DNA of 64,000 nucleotides, taken from contig NC_087064.1 of the NCBI RefSeq assembly GCF_963678635.1, forward strand, positions 61,993,548 to 62,057,547, read 5' to 3'. Made by a program: the position numbers and the translations under genes. The notes below the pieces were generated by a model. The model saw only the letters and a program-made list of their open reading frames with translations. It searched no databases and was not told the DNA's origin. This document shows, piece after piece, positions 20,740 through 33,145 of the stretch. Within the stretch, counting starts at the first letter, position 1, and every line of letters begins with the position of its first letter. The DNA is from Symsagittifera roscoffensis. Its lineage: Eukaryota > Xenacoelomorpha > Acoela > Convolutidae.

Positions 20740-21480
20740 AATGAATTAGTGGTGCTAATTGGACGATTGAACGAATCAGGAATGAATAGTTTAGCCTGAC
20801 ATGCTAATTTTAAATTTTTGATTCGGGCATGAAAGACATGTGACGATTTTATTTTCCGCGACAACTGAAACGTCGAAAAAAGACAACACGGAATTTGTTG
20901 AGAAGAATGGTGAACGGGAATTGTGCGATACAGATCGAGATTCAAGTAGAAAACAACTATCAGAAGAGCATTCCGAGTTATAACGATTGTGCCGCTACAA
21001 TCGTTAAAACATGAATCCCGAGAATCAGGAAGGGTATTGGAACGACATGTCCAACCTTCCGGGAAGAAATAAGACTTATATTTGCCCGGATTCCAGAATC
21101 TGGAGGGGTCTCGGGAGAAAACTGTAAATCTCAGTTTTTATGAGTTTTTGACTTCTGGTCATGTCCTGAAATGAATTAATAACTTTCAAACTCGTTTCCA
21201 GATTATGAGAAGCTAAGAGTTGAGGGAAAGCGTTGATCCATCTTCGATGGAGATGATGATTTTTATCTACTAAACAAAACAATAGTAATATAGTAAATAA
21301 AAATTAGTAGCCCTGTTTTTAGGAGTGACCTCGTGGTCTGGGGATACTGAGACCCAGCCATAAACTCACTAGTTTCGCATGTAATTGAGTTAATCTGAGC
21401 GTTCTGGCCGAAGCCGGAAACAGTAACCTTTTTGTCGGCCCGATATTAAAAGGACCACACAAAGAACTGGCTTTGGCAGT
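20740..21480 (+). repeat. LTR-like arm, plus orientation
   Basis: Inverted partner of 19610-20420. It ends near 21468 with CCACACA, followed by AACTGGCTTTGGCAGTGACG, whose TGGCTTTGGCAG could be a primer-binding site. No gypsy coding follows to the right, so any internal region is lost. Confidence 0.6.
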
Positions 21481-21616
21481 GACGACGAAAAGCATGTAGA
21501 GCTGTGTTTAGACGCTAGCCAGTCGTTTTACAACCTAGCTTTGTTTTACGTCGATATGTACTTCCGGGCGACTTTTACACGGATCCGTCCCGAATGTCCA
21601 AATGGAAGTTCTGTTT

Positions 21617-21628
21617 AGTAATAGTAGC

Positions 21629-21663
<35 letters not shown>

Positions 21664-21664
21664 A
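21617..21664 (+). repeat. (TAG)n microsatellite
   Basis: About 14 trinucleotide units of TAG/AGT. It produces spurious poly-Val, poly-Ser and poly-Tyr frames that are not genes. Confidence 0.95.
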
Positions 21665-21714
21665 AGGATGGCTTCTGTGTTTCCACATGGGGTCCTGGCC
21701 CCTTCATTGTATCG

Positions 21715-23660
21715 TCATATGTACGTCTTGCTGCGGCAATTGTTCGCCGCACAATTGCACCCAATTTTCCACGTGCACTTGTCAACTTCATTATATTCTC
21801 CAAATTTAAATTTCAACCAGAATTTCCTCAGTACTAGCTGTTTGAGACCACAATAAGCCATCACGTCTATCTTATTCGTTATATCAGTATTGACCAGTCG
21901 GCAAGTTTGATTGAAGAAATTTTGTTCAGCTTTCAGGCGTTTAGGCCGTTTCAGCTGAAACATTACACCACGAGAGGACTCGGTTAGTATGAGCACATTT
22001 AGATGCATATCGTCGTATCTTCCTAATCCGATTTTTGCAAGCAGCAAAATATTATTTATCTGTATATAGGAAGGAAGCGGTAAAATTTGCAATTGAGCAA
22101 TTTTTTCTTGTAAGCCAATGTTCCAGGAAAAATCCATTTGACGACTCTTTTTTAAATAGTCTCAAGTTCATTTGTGACATAATTGCCCAAACCATAGCAG
22201 GGGATGGCGTATGTTAAAACCGGGACCACCATAGATTTGTAAAGGTTCAGTTTTGCAGTACGACTCAGATTGTTTGTATTCCGTTTTATCATAAAAAATA
22301 CACGGTTCGCTTTGTTGTATGCCTTTTCTATGTGGATATTCCAGTTTAAATCACGTCGAGGTCTTTTTAAACGTCCATCTCTTTGATCTTGAGCCCGTTG
22401 AACTAAAAATCATTTGCGTTTTTTTCTAATTTTAGATACGTACATTTGTCTAAATTGAAGGTCATATTATTGTCGATGGTCCAACTAAACCCATTATTTA
22501 GGTCACTTTGGATTTGCTCTTGCGACTGACCAAAACTGATGAATTTAGCATTGTCTGCAAATAACATAGTTTTGAGATTTACACAGTAATCTGGTAGGTC
22601 GTTAACAAAAACCAGAAAAAAAAGGAGCCCTTATGCTACCCTGTGGCACTCCACTGGTTACTTTTTCTCTTGAAGACTCTTTGCCATTTATTCGAAGAAT
22701 CTGGTACCTGTTGGTAAGGTAAGACTTGATCAGTTTTAAAAATTTACCCCTGACTACTGTTGAAAACAATTTTCGTAACAAAATTCCATGATCAACTCTG
22801 TCGAAAGCTTTGCTAAAGTTTGTAAAAATAACTTCAATTTCGTCTCCATTTTCGATTCCTTTATATGTTTCATTTAGAAGGTTCAGGAGATGTTGAATTG
22901 TTGACCGTTTCTTTCGAAATCCGAATTGAGATTTGTCAAAAATCTTATTGTAATGATCATATAGTCGAATGAAGACAATTCTTTCAAAAATTTTAGAGAT
23001 CAGAGGTAAAAGAGAAACAGGTCTATAATTTTCTTTGTCTGCTTTACCCTTTTTAAAAACCGGACTGATTATTGCATTTTTCCACAAATCTGGAAAAATA
23101 GAAGTTTGTAGAATTTTAGAAAAGATTTGAAACAATGAATGGGAAATCGTTTTTCTACATTTCCAAAAAAGCACTGGTGGTAGTTCATTGGGCCCTTTAC
23201 TTTTGTTGACCTTTAGTTTTTCGAATATGCTTTCAATTTCAGTTTCTTCGAATGTTAGCTTGCTTAGAAAACGATTCTCTGAACAATCTTGAAAAGGCTC
23301 ATAAAATTCAGAAGATTGTACGTAAACAGATGCAAAAAACTTCGAAAATAGTTAGGCTTTGTCACTGTCATTTTCTGCTTTTTCATTTTTATAAAAAACA
23401 AGGCTGAGAATATTTGATTTTTTTTGAAGGCCCTGAAGTTTTTAAAAAGCTTCCCAGTTGATCTCTCGGCTGCTAGATTTTGTTCATTTTTCGGCTGCTT
23501 TTTGTATGACCTTCCATCAATAAGCACCTTACCGTGTCTTGTTCTCACGATAAGAGGCTTCGTTCTTGTTCTATTTTTCACTCTCATTTCCTCTTTGTAA
23601 TTCGGTTGTTTTTCTGTTGTTGTTACGGTTGTTGTGTTGTTTAGTCTGCTTTCGGTCAAA
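21715..23660 (-). pseudogene. Decayed LINE reverse transcriptase, minus strand
   Basis: Minus-strand non-LTR RT. From right to left: an EN-RT linker (about 23660-23180), then 23174-22602 with the RT motifs ISPVFKKGKADKENYRPVSL, QFGFRKKRSTIQHLLN, FTNFSKAFDRVDH and SGVPQGS. After a frame change near 22610 comes the palm box, now FADN instead of Y/FADD (about 22556). The post-palm region with NNMTFNLDKC and LYKSMVVPVLTYAIPCYG follows, and the C-terminal remnant reaches about 21715. Many stops. Overall it resembles the CR1/Jockey group of EN-type LINEs; exact clade not assigned. Confidence 0.82.
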
Positions 23661-23829
23661 ATGGCCGTTTGGATTTCTCAAATGTTCTATTTTATATTAA
23701 AATTTTGAAATTTTTAAATTCTAGAACATTCTGAGCCTTCTTCTCATCAGAATTCCGGTACTTACGCCTTTAATGTTCTTTTTGACGTGCACCCGTAGGT
23801 TCGACTTTACCAATCCGGGGGAATGACAC

Positions 23830-24040
23830 TTTCGTTATAATCAAGAAATGCGTCAATTGTTGAATATGAGGTTCTAAAACCATATTGGGTGTTACTCGTT
23901 CTTCATCAATAGATATTCATTTATCTGTTTGCATAAATTCTTCTTAAAATTTTTTGAGAGTGCACCTGTTAATGAGGTTAGTCTATAATTCTCAGCTATT
24001 TCTGGGTCCTTTTTTTGATATATGAAAAAAGATATACGAG
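23830..24040 (-). pseudogene. Short LINE RT fragment
   Basis: Minus-strand translation contains KKDPEIAENYRLTSLTGALS, the conserved RT segment normally reading KKD...NYRPISLT, followed by a decayed helix. A separate fragment from the LINE at 21.7-23.7 kb because this motif is present in both. Confidence 0.55.
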
Positions 24041-24866
24041 GAAGCAGTAACGCATCTTGAATCGCTTCTAACTAGAATTTTGTCGTTAGGGTTTCTCAGT
24101 TTAATTGAAGGGATTTTGGTCCCGTCTCATTTTCTTAGTTTTTCAGGTACTTTCTACGCATGTTGCAGTCGCAGAATACTGCCCATTGTTTTGATACGCA
24201 ATTAGCTTCTCAAAAAACTCCCAATTTAGTTGCACGATTGTTCTCTATAGTCCTGGTTTTTTCAGGAAATCAATTTTGTGTTTCATACGTTTCACCAGTC
24301 GAGAAGTCCCAAAAATAAATTTTCCGCTCACTTTCTCGGTTCGAGCTGTCCTTTAATCTTGATTGAAGATATCGTAGTATCGTCTTGGAAACTCAACCAT
24401 GGAAGTTAGATGAATGTTGTCCTCTTTCCATGTATTAGTTCAGAAGTAATTCTTTCAGTTGAAGAAACCTTGCAAGGGGCAAATTATTTATCAGCCTTTG
24501 CTGTCAGGATAATAGAATTCCAAATCAGTTACCAATTTGCATAAATTGTTCTACTTTTGGCAGTTCTGTTTGTAATGTTCTTGAGATTGGTAAATCCATA
24601 GGATAATACAGGTAAAATTAGTGATTTGTATTGCCCAAGTTTTATTCACACTTTCACTATGTAATCAACGTTTCTTCGGATGCATTAAAAGCGTTTTGAT
24701 TTTTCCTTATTCTGACTCATGTTCCGACCATGAAAATTCAGACAAAATACCTTTTTGTTTTTTTTAAGAAACAGTAAGGTTGGAAACTTCTTTTTTTCGT
24801 AGATTTTACTCTGGTAGCTACCTGGAACTTAGTTGTTCTGGAGCGGCCTAGGTGAAGTCTTTAAAA
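24041..24866. other. No gene recognised
   Basis: AT-rich spacer between LINE remnants. I find no convincing open frame, RNA gene or repeat boundary, although part may be decayed LINE. Confidence 0.4.
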
Positions 24867-25853
24867 ATGAGTAACCGTACACGGAAAAACACAAATAAAT
24901 CACAGGTTGATGAGGCCTGGACGTGTGTAACCTGTAGAAAAAAACTACGGAGATCCCTTGGATCAAGTATTGGAGTGCGATAACTGTGCAAAACATTTTG
25001 TGCAAAATGTTTGAAAATGCCAACGGCAGTTTATGATTACATGTAGAAATCAGAAGGAATATGGTGCTGCGACAATTGTACCGAGGATGTAAAGAACCTA
25101 ATGAAAAACGCAGTGACTCCAAAAACACATCAGGACATATCCAAAGTGAGGACCGATCTGGATAAAACTGTTGATTCCGTGAAATTTCTAATGGAGGACT
25201 TTTATTACTTCATGAATGGAACAGAAAACAAAGCACAGCCATTAATGGGATCGAATGCAAATCCCTGGAAGATAGAACCAAATGTCACTAAACCTCTGAA
25301 AGACATAATCCTTGAAGCTGGAGCTGAGCAAAAAAGAGAAGCGGAAGAAGATTTAAGAAGAAAACGAAATCTAATAATACACAAAGCACCGGAAATTAAA
25401 TCAACCGAACCGAAACTGCGACAGAATGAAGACATGTCCTTAATCCGTGAGCTATGCGCAAGCATAGAAATTGAACCATCAATAGTTTAAAATTGCACTA
25501 GACTTGGCAAATTATCTGAGGACCACGAAAACGAAACGAGGCCAAGACTATTGAGAATCACACTGGAAACACAGGATGATGCTGAACACATGATGAAAAA
25601 TCTGACAAAATTGAAGTATGCCAAGGATGAGCTAAAACACCTGAGAATCACTCCAGACAGGAGCATGAAAGAGAGGGAAACTGTCCGCTTCCTAGTGCAG
25701 CGAGCAAAAAGCTTAACAGCAGAGGAACCCGGCAACTTCATTCACATTGTCAGAGGGAACAAAATAATCAGAGTAAAGAAAAGGGAGATAACAATAAGGC
25801 AAAGAACAACGCCGGAAACAGAGAACATTTTGAGCACTAGTTCGGGAATGTAG
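24867..25853 (+). pseudogene. LINE ORF1 with PHD-type finger and RNA-binding domain
   Basis: Starts ATG 24867. A PHD-like finger shows WTCVTC (24921), then after a frame slip LECDNC, HF-C-x2-C and WCCDNC, spacing expected for C4HC3. Frame changes at about 24955 and 24990. From 25101 the frame holds a helical region, then NCTRLGK...RPRLLRI and pDRSMKERE, the pattern of the LINE ORF1 nucleic-acid-binding domain. One in-frame TAA at 25488-25490 splits it. It ends at TAG 25851-25853. It is the ORF1 of the plus-strand LINE whose ORF2 resumes at about 27950. Confidence 0.7.
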
Positions 25854-26048
25854 ATTTATTCCAAAGGGGAAATTAATTATATAATTACCGAATACACAAC
25901 AAACACCGAATACGAAACGAATACAAAACATACAACAAATGTGGGATGAACCATTGAGGATTGAAAAGAGAGGGGGAATGCACTAACAGCAAAGGAACAA
26001 AGGAGCACCAGAATTGGGAAGGCAAAAACGTAATAAACTGCACAAGAC

Positions 26049-27943
26049 TAGATGGCCCGACTGACAATCATAGTGGCGTTTCCTCTCATGAGGCACACTG
26101 AGAGGCTCTGGAGAAGGCGAACTGGGGCAACACGAGCGTCACGTGAACCAGAACGTCTGGCATCAGCGAGGATAGCAACTGACTTGAGGGTTTTGATAGC
26201 TAAAGCGGACCAACCCCCGAGCGTTTCGACTGCTAACGGGAAAAAACTGATTCCTTGTTCCTCACAGTTTTTCTCGTGTTTCGAAAATTTGCGGTCCTCA
26301 GCAACTTCCAGGGACGCCCCGGGGGTCTCCGCCGCACGAGAGAGAAGAGATAACTGCAGCGGGGATGTCACGGTGACGTCGAAAGCAGCTGGGCGACCAG
26401 CGCTCCAAGTAGGGACAAAAATATCGCCGGATTTGGACCGTTCTCCAGGGATGAGGTTCCGTTGCTCCTTGATGGGGGCTAAAGAGGCAGCCGTGGTAGC
26501 ATTGAAAATAATGTCCCGTAGTCTGTCGTGACGGGAGATCAGGCCACCACTCCCCCCGCAAGCGACAGCGTGGTCCCCGAGGACGTCCAGAATGCCAGAC
26601 GGAACGCGGGGCACCTACGAGCAGACGCGAACACGGGAAGACCAAGGCGGTATCTGACAGCAGCTTGGAACTCAGCAGGAAGCAGGTGCAGGCCAAGACC
26701 TTTAATGGGGACTGCGGTAAGCCAAGCGCCGGCGTAAGGCAGAGAGAGCGACTGAAGACGAGCTTGCTCGCGGGAATCGGGAAGAGACGAGAAGAAAGCG
26801 TTGTAGGTGGCCTTATCGAGTTTCTCTTGGAAAGCTTCTTGAGTAAAACCGGGAGTGTTAACGCTTCCAGACTGTTCACGGAAGTCGTTAGAGGCACGCA
26901 GGAACTCCGGCGTATCAGTGATGTCGCATTCGGTAAGAAACGAGACCAAATGAGCTGACTGACACGAAGACCCTAGGAAGGCAGGGATGTGTTGGTCGCG
27001 AGCTTGCCGGACGCCAAGTCCGCCATCTTTGATAGGCAGGGAGGACTGGGACCAGGCAAGATCAGGAACAGGTGAGCCAACTATGACAGAAAGAGCATCG
27101 CGGAGGAGTTCATCAAAAACTTGCAGGGAAGCTGCGACAGGCTGAGAGGGCGGCTGAGTGCGAAGAGAGTACGTCAGCTTGGGAGCAGCAAGGCAAGTGC
27201 GAGTGATGCCAAGTGAGAGCTGGGGGTCATCAAGAAGAGGTAACTTTTCAAGACATTTGGTGGCTTTCGAGATGCGTTTGTCCAGGACTTTAACTGAGAA
27301 CTCAGTATCACCAATGGGGGCGCCAAGAAGCTCGAAGCCATTAGACGCTGCTCTCGGGATAGAAACGGGGATGGACGAGAACTCCACAGGGGCCCACAAC
27401 TCACACTTACTGTGCTTGACTTTGAGGCCGAGATGCAAGCCGTTGGAAGTGATGAATTCGAGAGCCTTGAGCAAGGAGTCTTCGTCGCCGGCACAAATAC
27501 CATCATCAAGGTACCAGCAGTTGAGGGTGAGACCGGGGACTTCCGACTTGAGAGATTCGACAAGAGAGTGCAGGGTGACCGCAAAAATGAGAGGCCCTAG
27601 CGGATCCCCCTGTTGAACTCCTTTCTCGCTGTTGAGAATGACATCCTCGAACAGCAGACGACTGTGGTGACCGTAGGTAAACTCAACAAAGGCGGAGAGA
27701 CCGGGAAGACGGTTGCGAACTTGAAGGAGGATCTCGGTGCGGTCTAGCGTGTTGAAAGCGTTCTCAAAATCCACTGTTAAGACGCCTTGGTGACCATGTT
27801 CCGAGCACTTTTTGACTGTCATTTTAGTAGCGTGGACGATGGCTTCCGAGCCACCGCTGGTAGCGACTCCAAGCTGGTGAGGACACAGGAAATCACGAGC
27901 TTCAGCGTTGGCGGCTTTAGCAAGGCATTTAGCAGTGAGCCTT
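26049..27943 (-). mobile_element. LINE of restriction-like-endonuclease type (R2/NeSL-like), 5'-truncated, nested
   Basis: Minus strand, inserted in the plus-strand LINE. Open frame 27822-26539 encodes RT with GVLTVDFENAFNTLDR, GVQQGDPLGPLIFAVTLH and the palm box WYLDDG (about 27517-27500). After one frame slip near 26600 the protein continues 26614-26049 with a CCHC-like site (CPA... GDHAVAC), ISRHDRLRDIIF and GERSKSGDIFVP...AAFDVTVTSPL. The last resembles the PD-(D/E)XK endonuclease placed C-terminally in R2-type LINEs. It ends with TAG right at the junction and is truncated at its 5' end near 27943. Nearly intact, so a fairly recent insertion. Clade is inferred from domain order. Confidence 0.72.
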
Positions 27944-27949
27944 CATTTA

Positions 27950-30704
27950 GCCGGACACCCTAAACCCTGAAAAGTTCTTAGAGTTACAAACGCTAATACA
28001 TCAAACAAACCTGTTACCGCACGTTATTGCCATTACAGAAGCTAAACCTAAGAATTCTGTAAACATATGGAACCCAATTTGGCACAAACTTGATTGCTAC
28101 AACTTAAAACACAAAAACATGAATCCGAATGAAAAAGGCAGAGGCATGCTACTTTACATTCGCAAAGACATCGAATATAAAAAAATAGACGATGACTCTG
28201 GATTCGAGGAACTGCAAGTGTTTAACTTGATTTTAACGGAGGGAGAAGTTGTCATCGCCTCGACATATCAGAGCCCATCATCAACTCACGAAAACAACTC
28301 CAACTTCGACAATTTTTTAAGAAAAATAGGATCAATTCGATCTAGATACATTGTGCTGGGAGACATGAACTTCCGAGATATAGACTGGAAATATGTGAGC
28401 ACGAATCACGACGAAAACAGCAAAGAACACCATTTCATTGAGGCGGTCAAAGATTCTTATCTCGACCAACATGTTGACAGACCAACACGATGAACCGTCA
28501 CTCCTAGACCTCTTACTAACTGATAAAACCTTAAAACCATCTTCCATTGAATACATCTCTCCACTGGGGAAAGGTGACCACACACTGTTACAAGCAAAAT
28601 TCAACCTTTGGACAACAAGGCGCTCCAAAGAGAGGCTAAATTACAATAAAGGAAGCTACGATGAACTCAGGTCTGACTTAAAAAATAATCTAATTTACGA
28701 AGATTTGCTAATCCTTGACCAAAATTGGAATAAATTCAGAAGTACTCTTGATTCTGCCACCAAGAAATTTATACCTAAAATGAAAATCCGGATAAAGCAA
28801 CACAAATTGCCAATGAGCTCCGAAGTAAGAGATGTACTTCGAGATAAACATAAAACTTGGAAAGATTTCAAGAAAGAGAAGTCGCAAAGAAACTATGAAA
28901 ACTACACATCGGCTCGAAACAAAGTCAGGAAATTGACACGACAATGTGTTCGAAAGCACGAAGAAGATGTATCCAAAAGCATCAAACACCAACCTAAAAA
29001 GTTCTAGAACTACGTGAATAAGAAAATTAAAACTACCGAAACAATACCGGCTCTCAAAATTGAACCAGACAAGTGGGCCATGAACGACAAAGATAAAGCT
29101 GGTACTCTTGCCAACTTTTTCAGTTCTGTATTCACGATCGAAACACCAGGCAGCTGGGAAGTAGTGGATTACCAAGAAAATCAAATATCTGATGACCTCT
29201 TTATCTCCAAAGAGACAATCCTAAATGAACTCAATGCGCTAGACACTACAAAATCAATGGGGTCAGATAACGTACACCCTCGGGTATTGCGAGAATCCCA
29301 ATACAAAATAGCTGAAAGTGATGAGTGGTTTAATGCAAAGTTCTTGGGAGAAAGATGAAATACCAGAAGATTGGAAATGCGCAAATATAACAGCAATTCA
29401 CAAGAAGGACGCAAAAATTGATCCTAATAATTACAGACCTATTAGCCTGACATCCATTTGTTGTAAAATTATGGAAAAAATTATCAGACGTCAACTGTTT
29501 GAATTTTTAGAAAACAACAATATCATATCAGACAAGCAATTCGGGTTTTTACCAGGGCGATCAACGACCCTACAGTTACTGAGAGCACTTGACGACTGGA
29601 CAGAGGTAACGAGGTAGATATCATCTACATTGACTTCCAAAAAGCCTTTGATAGTGTACCCCACAAAAGACTACTAAACACAATTTCGAGATACGGGATC
29701 AGAGGAAAAACTCTCGAATGGATTACCTCATTCTTAACAGAAAGAAAACAAAGAGTGGTGGTCAACGAATGTTTTTTTTGAATGGGCACCCGTCATCAGT
29801 GGAGTCCCACAAGGGTCTGTACTGGGACCAATTCTGTTCTTGATATACATAAACTCGATGGGGGATGGAATCACATCCCAAATGCTCCTCTACGCAGATG
29901 ATGCGAAAATCTACAGATCAGTCACAACTTTAGGTGAAGATGAAGAACTGCAAAATGATCTGAATGTAATTTCGAAATGGGCTGATGGTAGCCTTATGAA
30001 GTTCAACATGACAAAATGACATACGCTCACGTTAACGGGAAGGGTAAAACTAGCGGAACGAAATTACACCTTGGATGGGAATACATACCTTAATAATGTT
30101 CAAACCGAGAAAGACTTAGGGGTTATCGTTGACTCGAGACTACTATTCCGTGAGCACATTGCCAAGAAAACAAAGTTGGCCAACGGCTTGGTCGCGATAA
30201 TACGGAAAAGCTTCATCTATCTTAACGCTGAGGTATTAACAACCCTATATAAAGCCCTAGTGAGAACGCACCTGGAATACGCAAATCAGTGTTGGAACCC
30301 ATACCTGAAACAGGACAAGATCATGATTGAGAACGTTCAACGGCGGGCGACAAAAACTTAGTTACCCGGAAAGACTGAAAGCTCTGAAACTGCCAACGCT
30401 GGAGTATAGAAGAAAGCGCGGAAGAATGATAGAAGTCTTCAAAATTTCGAATGGAATGTACGATGCCGCAGCAACGGAAGGACTGTTTACGATCAATGAA
30501 AGAGACACCCGAGGAAACCCGTACAAAATTTTAACGAGGAAAACCAAAACAACGGCAAGACAAAACTTCTTCACTATCGCAGCCATTAACGACTGGAACT
30601 CATTGCCTGAAAGAATAATATCGAGCGAGAACGTCAACATATTCAAAGCAAGACTTGACAAACAATGGGCGTCCGAAATGTACGACGCATCATTTTTGGA
30701 ATGA
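27950..30704 (+). pseudogene. LINE ORF2: endonuclease-reverse transcriptase, broken
   Basis: Endonuclease: ITEAKPKNSV (28040), RGMLLYIRKD (28141), ASTYQSP, VLGDMNFRDIDW (28353-28390), SLLDLLLTDKT and GKGDHTLL (28570). RT: AITAIHKKD, NYRPISLTSICCKIMEK, KQFGFLPGRSTT, YIDFQKAFDSVPHKRL (29630), [14 protein letters not shown] and palm YADDAK (about 29897). C-terminus: YRRKRGRMIEVFKI and NDWNSLPERI, ending TGA 30702-30704. Breaks: frame slips near 28490, 29330, 29615, 29780 and 30350; TAG at 29005-29007 where relatives have Trp (KKF-W-xYV); TGA near 30018. Otherwise well conserved, so decay is moderate. Confidence 0.85.
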
Positions 30705-30715
30705 CGAAATGGACA

Positions 30716-33145
30716 GCGACGAAAGAGCTGGTCGATAGAGGCCGAAGCCTATAGACCAGAATTGAACTTGTAAACTTGTGAATGTCATACCGGTTCCCTT
30801 TGAGTTCGAATTTTGCGCATTTGTCTAGCGCTAGATTCTAATGGTAGTTGAGCTCAAAACAAGAAAGTACACTTGAAGAAACAACAAAAAAACACGAGGG
30901 CATGAAAATTTGAGATAATTTTGTTTTTAATTTGTTTTTCTGAACTAGCTAAGCAGAGTTTTGCACTAACTGTGATAGAAAAGTTACAACAATTTTCAAA
31001 TATAAGCATCAAATGTTTGTTAATGTTCTACTACTTATTTTTGGCTGCACTTATGGTGCCGCACTAGCAGCTACACGGTACATGGACCATGCATCGCATA
31101 GCTGAAAAACTTAGTGAAAAAAGGCATGAAAGCTACTGAGAAACAATAAACTATATAAAAACTAAGTTAATCTTCGCGCTGCCCAGGAGCGCTATCTTTT
31201 GTATACGGGGGTGCAGATCACTGCTTAAGACTCAATTCATAGACAATTCAATTAGTGCTATTGTAGAGGAGGGACGGTTGAAGCAAATTCCTTTAATGAC
31301 AACGCATTAAATGCTGACTTGACTTAATTCCTGCAATATTGTTTAATATAATGCTGATATGGGCCCTATCCAGCTTGAGCACGACCGTACCTAAACGAAA
31401 GGGCCCTTCTTATAATTTACCCTTTTTTAAAAGTACATTAATAAACGCCGAAACTTTTCCGAGATAAAAAATTGAAACTTTTCCGAGATAATTGAAGCCA
31501 CAGCAAAAGAAAAACAACAATGAAGTGAAACAAAACTACTTGATATACAGCCACGGCCTCTTCTTCTCTTAAACCGAAAGTAGACTTCTGTAGATCTTGG
31601 TCCACTTACATCGCGGACCTCGATCAACCCAACCAGATTGAACGTACAAATTACATTTGAAGAAACAAAAACACGAGGGCTCAAAAATTTGAACTTCTTA
31701 AATGTGTTTTTCCGCACAAGCGAAGCACAGCTTTGCACTCACTTTTTTTTCGGCTCGCTGATTTGTTGACCATCCTAATTTTTTGTGTTCCCATCCTAAT
31801 TTGACGCTTGCAATTGTCTTTCTTGACATTTTATCATTAGAATGAACTTCATCTGAAGCAAATGCATGTAAGTTTTTGCAGATCTAGTTTTCTTCATTTT
31901 TGTTCTGTTTTTATTCTTTTAGTGGCTTTTGCCTCATTTTCTGTGGCTAACTTGCTAGATGTATCGTATGATAGGAGAAGCTCTACCTTGCCGCTGTGCT
32001 AATTTTGCTTTCTCTTAAACTTTCTCTAATACTGGAGAAATGTATTCCAGTTGAAAGCAATTACTTGTAGCAGATTTTCATAATCCGTATTTGGAGCGCG
32101 TTTAATACGTGGAAATCAATAACTCTGAAAATGATGGATATCTTATATTTTTATTAATATTGATTATTATTATGGATATTGTTTATGGATACATATATAA
32201 ATGCCAGCTTCACTATCTCGCCACGTTTAAGCATTTTAAACGTATTAATTTTGCATGTTCAAAGAACGAATTTTTTCACGTTTAAGCTATATCGTATAAT
32301 GCAATGCTTAAGATTTTTTTTTCATTTTCCAGTGATTAAAATGGGATGCTTTCAGGGTTCCCCTTGGAGTTGCGAATTTGGCCTCCATACCCTTGAATAC
32401 CCTAAGAGATCTGAAATTGAATATTAATTTGCAAAATTTAAAATTCCCAATCCTGTAGACGGGTGTTGTCAGGGTACTCTTAGGAGTTGCAATTCTTGCG
32501 TCCAAATGCGACTGCCCAAGTGCTCTTAGTTTCCGAGATGTAACCTTTTTTTTCAAATTTTTAAAGAACTTATTTAAAATTACACAAAATTTAAAATTCC
32601 CAGCCTTATAGCGAGACAATTTTATTGCCACGGAACTCTCAGGTGTTGTAAACCTCGCCCCTAAGTATGAATGCTCAAATACGTTTTATGATTTCTTATT
32701 AGATATGACGTGTTTTATGATTTTAAAAAAAAAGTTCAAAAAACATTTTTAAAAAATTCAAAGTTTTAATTCCCATCTCTATAGTGAGGCGCCGGCAGGA
32801 TATTCTCAGGCATTGTACTTCTTACCACCAAATGTGACTGCTCAAATGCCTTTAGTTTTCGATATATGACGTTTTCTAAATGAATTTTTTAAAAACTTTC
32901 AGTTAACATAGATGTACAGAATTTCAGAGTAACATTCATGAATTCAGTGATTTTGGCAATTATATTGTTAAATCTGAAACTACCAGTTGTATGCTAACGG
33001 TTTTGTTTCTGAGTTGAAAATACGATCTGAAACCCAATAGTTTTGGAGATGTAACCATTTTAGCTTTAAAAGAAATTTCGAGTTGAAATTATTTTTATTG
33101 TCCATTTTTTGAATTAAAAAGCGTTATTGGATGCCGTCTTTTGTC
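30716..33145. other. Intergenic with weak repeats
   Basis: No gene recognised. Two related segments, about 30865-30975 and 31645-31745, share ACGAGGG(C)...AAAAATTTGA and GCACAGCTTTGCACT-like sequence, so they are copies of one repeat. The right part holds the diverged tandem array described separately. Confidence 0.5.
32330..32900. repeat. Diverged tandem repeat, unit about 165 bp
   Basis: At least three copies of a unit containing AAATTT(A)AAATTCCCA, then CTCAGG/TCAGGG with TTGTA/TTGCA, then AATGCGACTGC/AATGTGACTGCTCAAATG and TTTAGTTT(T)CGA-ATATGA. Starts are near 32415, 32585 and 32755, with a partial copy before. Divergence is high. Confidence 0.55.

Larger units (their letters stand above)
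24867..30715 (+). mobile_element. EN-type LINE (CR1/Jockey-like), split by nested insertion
   Basis: ORF1 at 24867-25853 and ORF2 at about 27950-30704 lie on the same strand, with the opposite-strand LINE at 26049-27943 between them. All parts of a standard LINE are represented (finger, ORF1 binding domain, endonuclease, RT, C-terminal domain). The junction between LINE and insert is imperfect; a few hundred bases of ORF2 start are missing. Confidence 0.75.

Noticed and set aside
21594-21856. Open frames with poly-Val, poly-Ser or poly-Tyr
   Set aside because: They only read through the TAG microsatellite in different frames; no motif on either side.
26052-27616. Plus-strand frames opposite the nested LINE
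   Set aside because: They are antisense shadows of the GC-rich RT and endonuclease coding on the minus strand.
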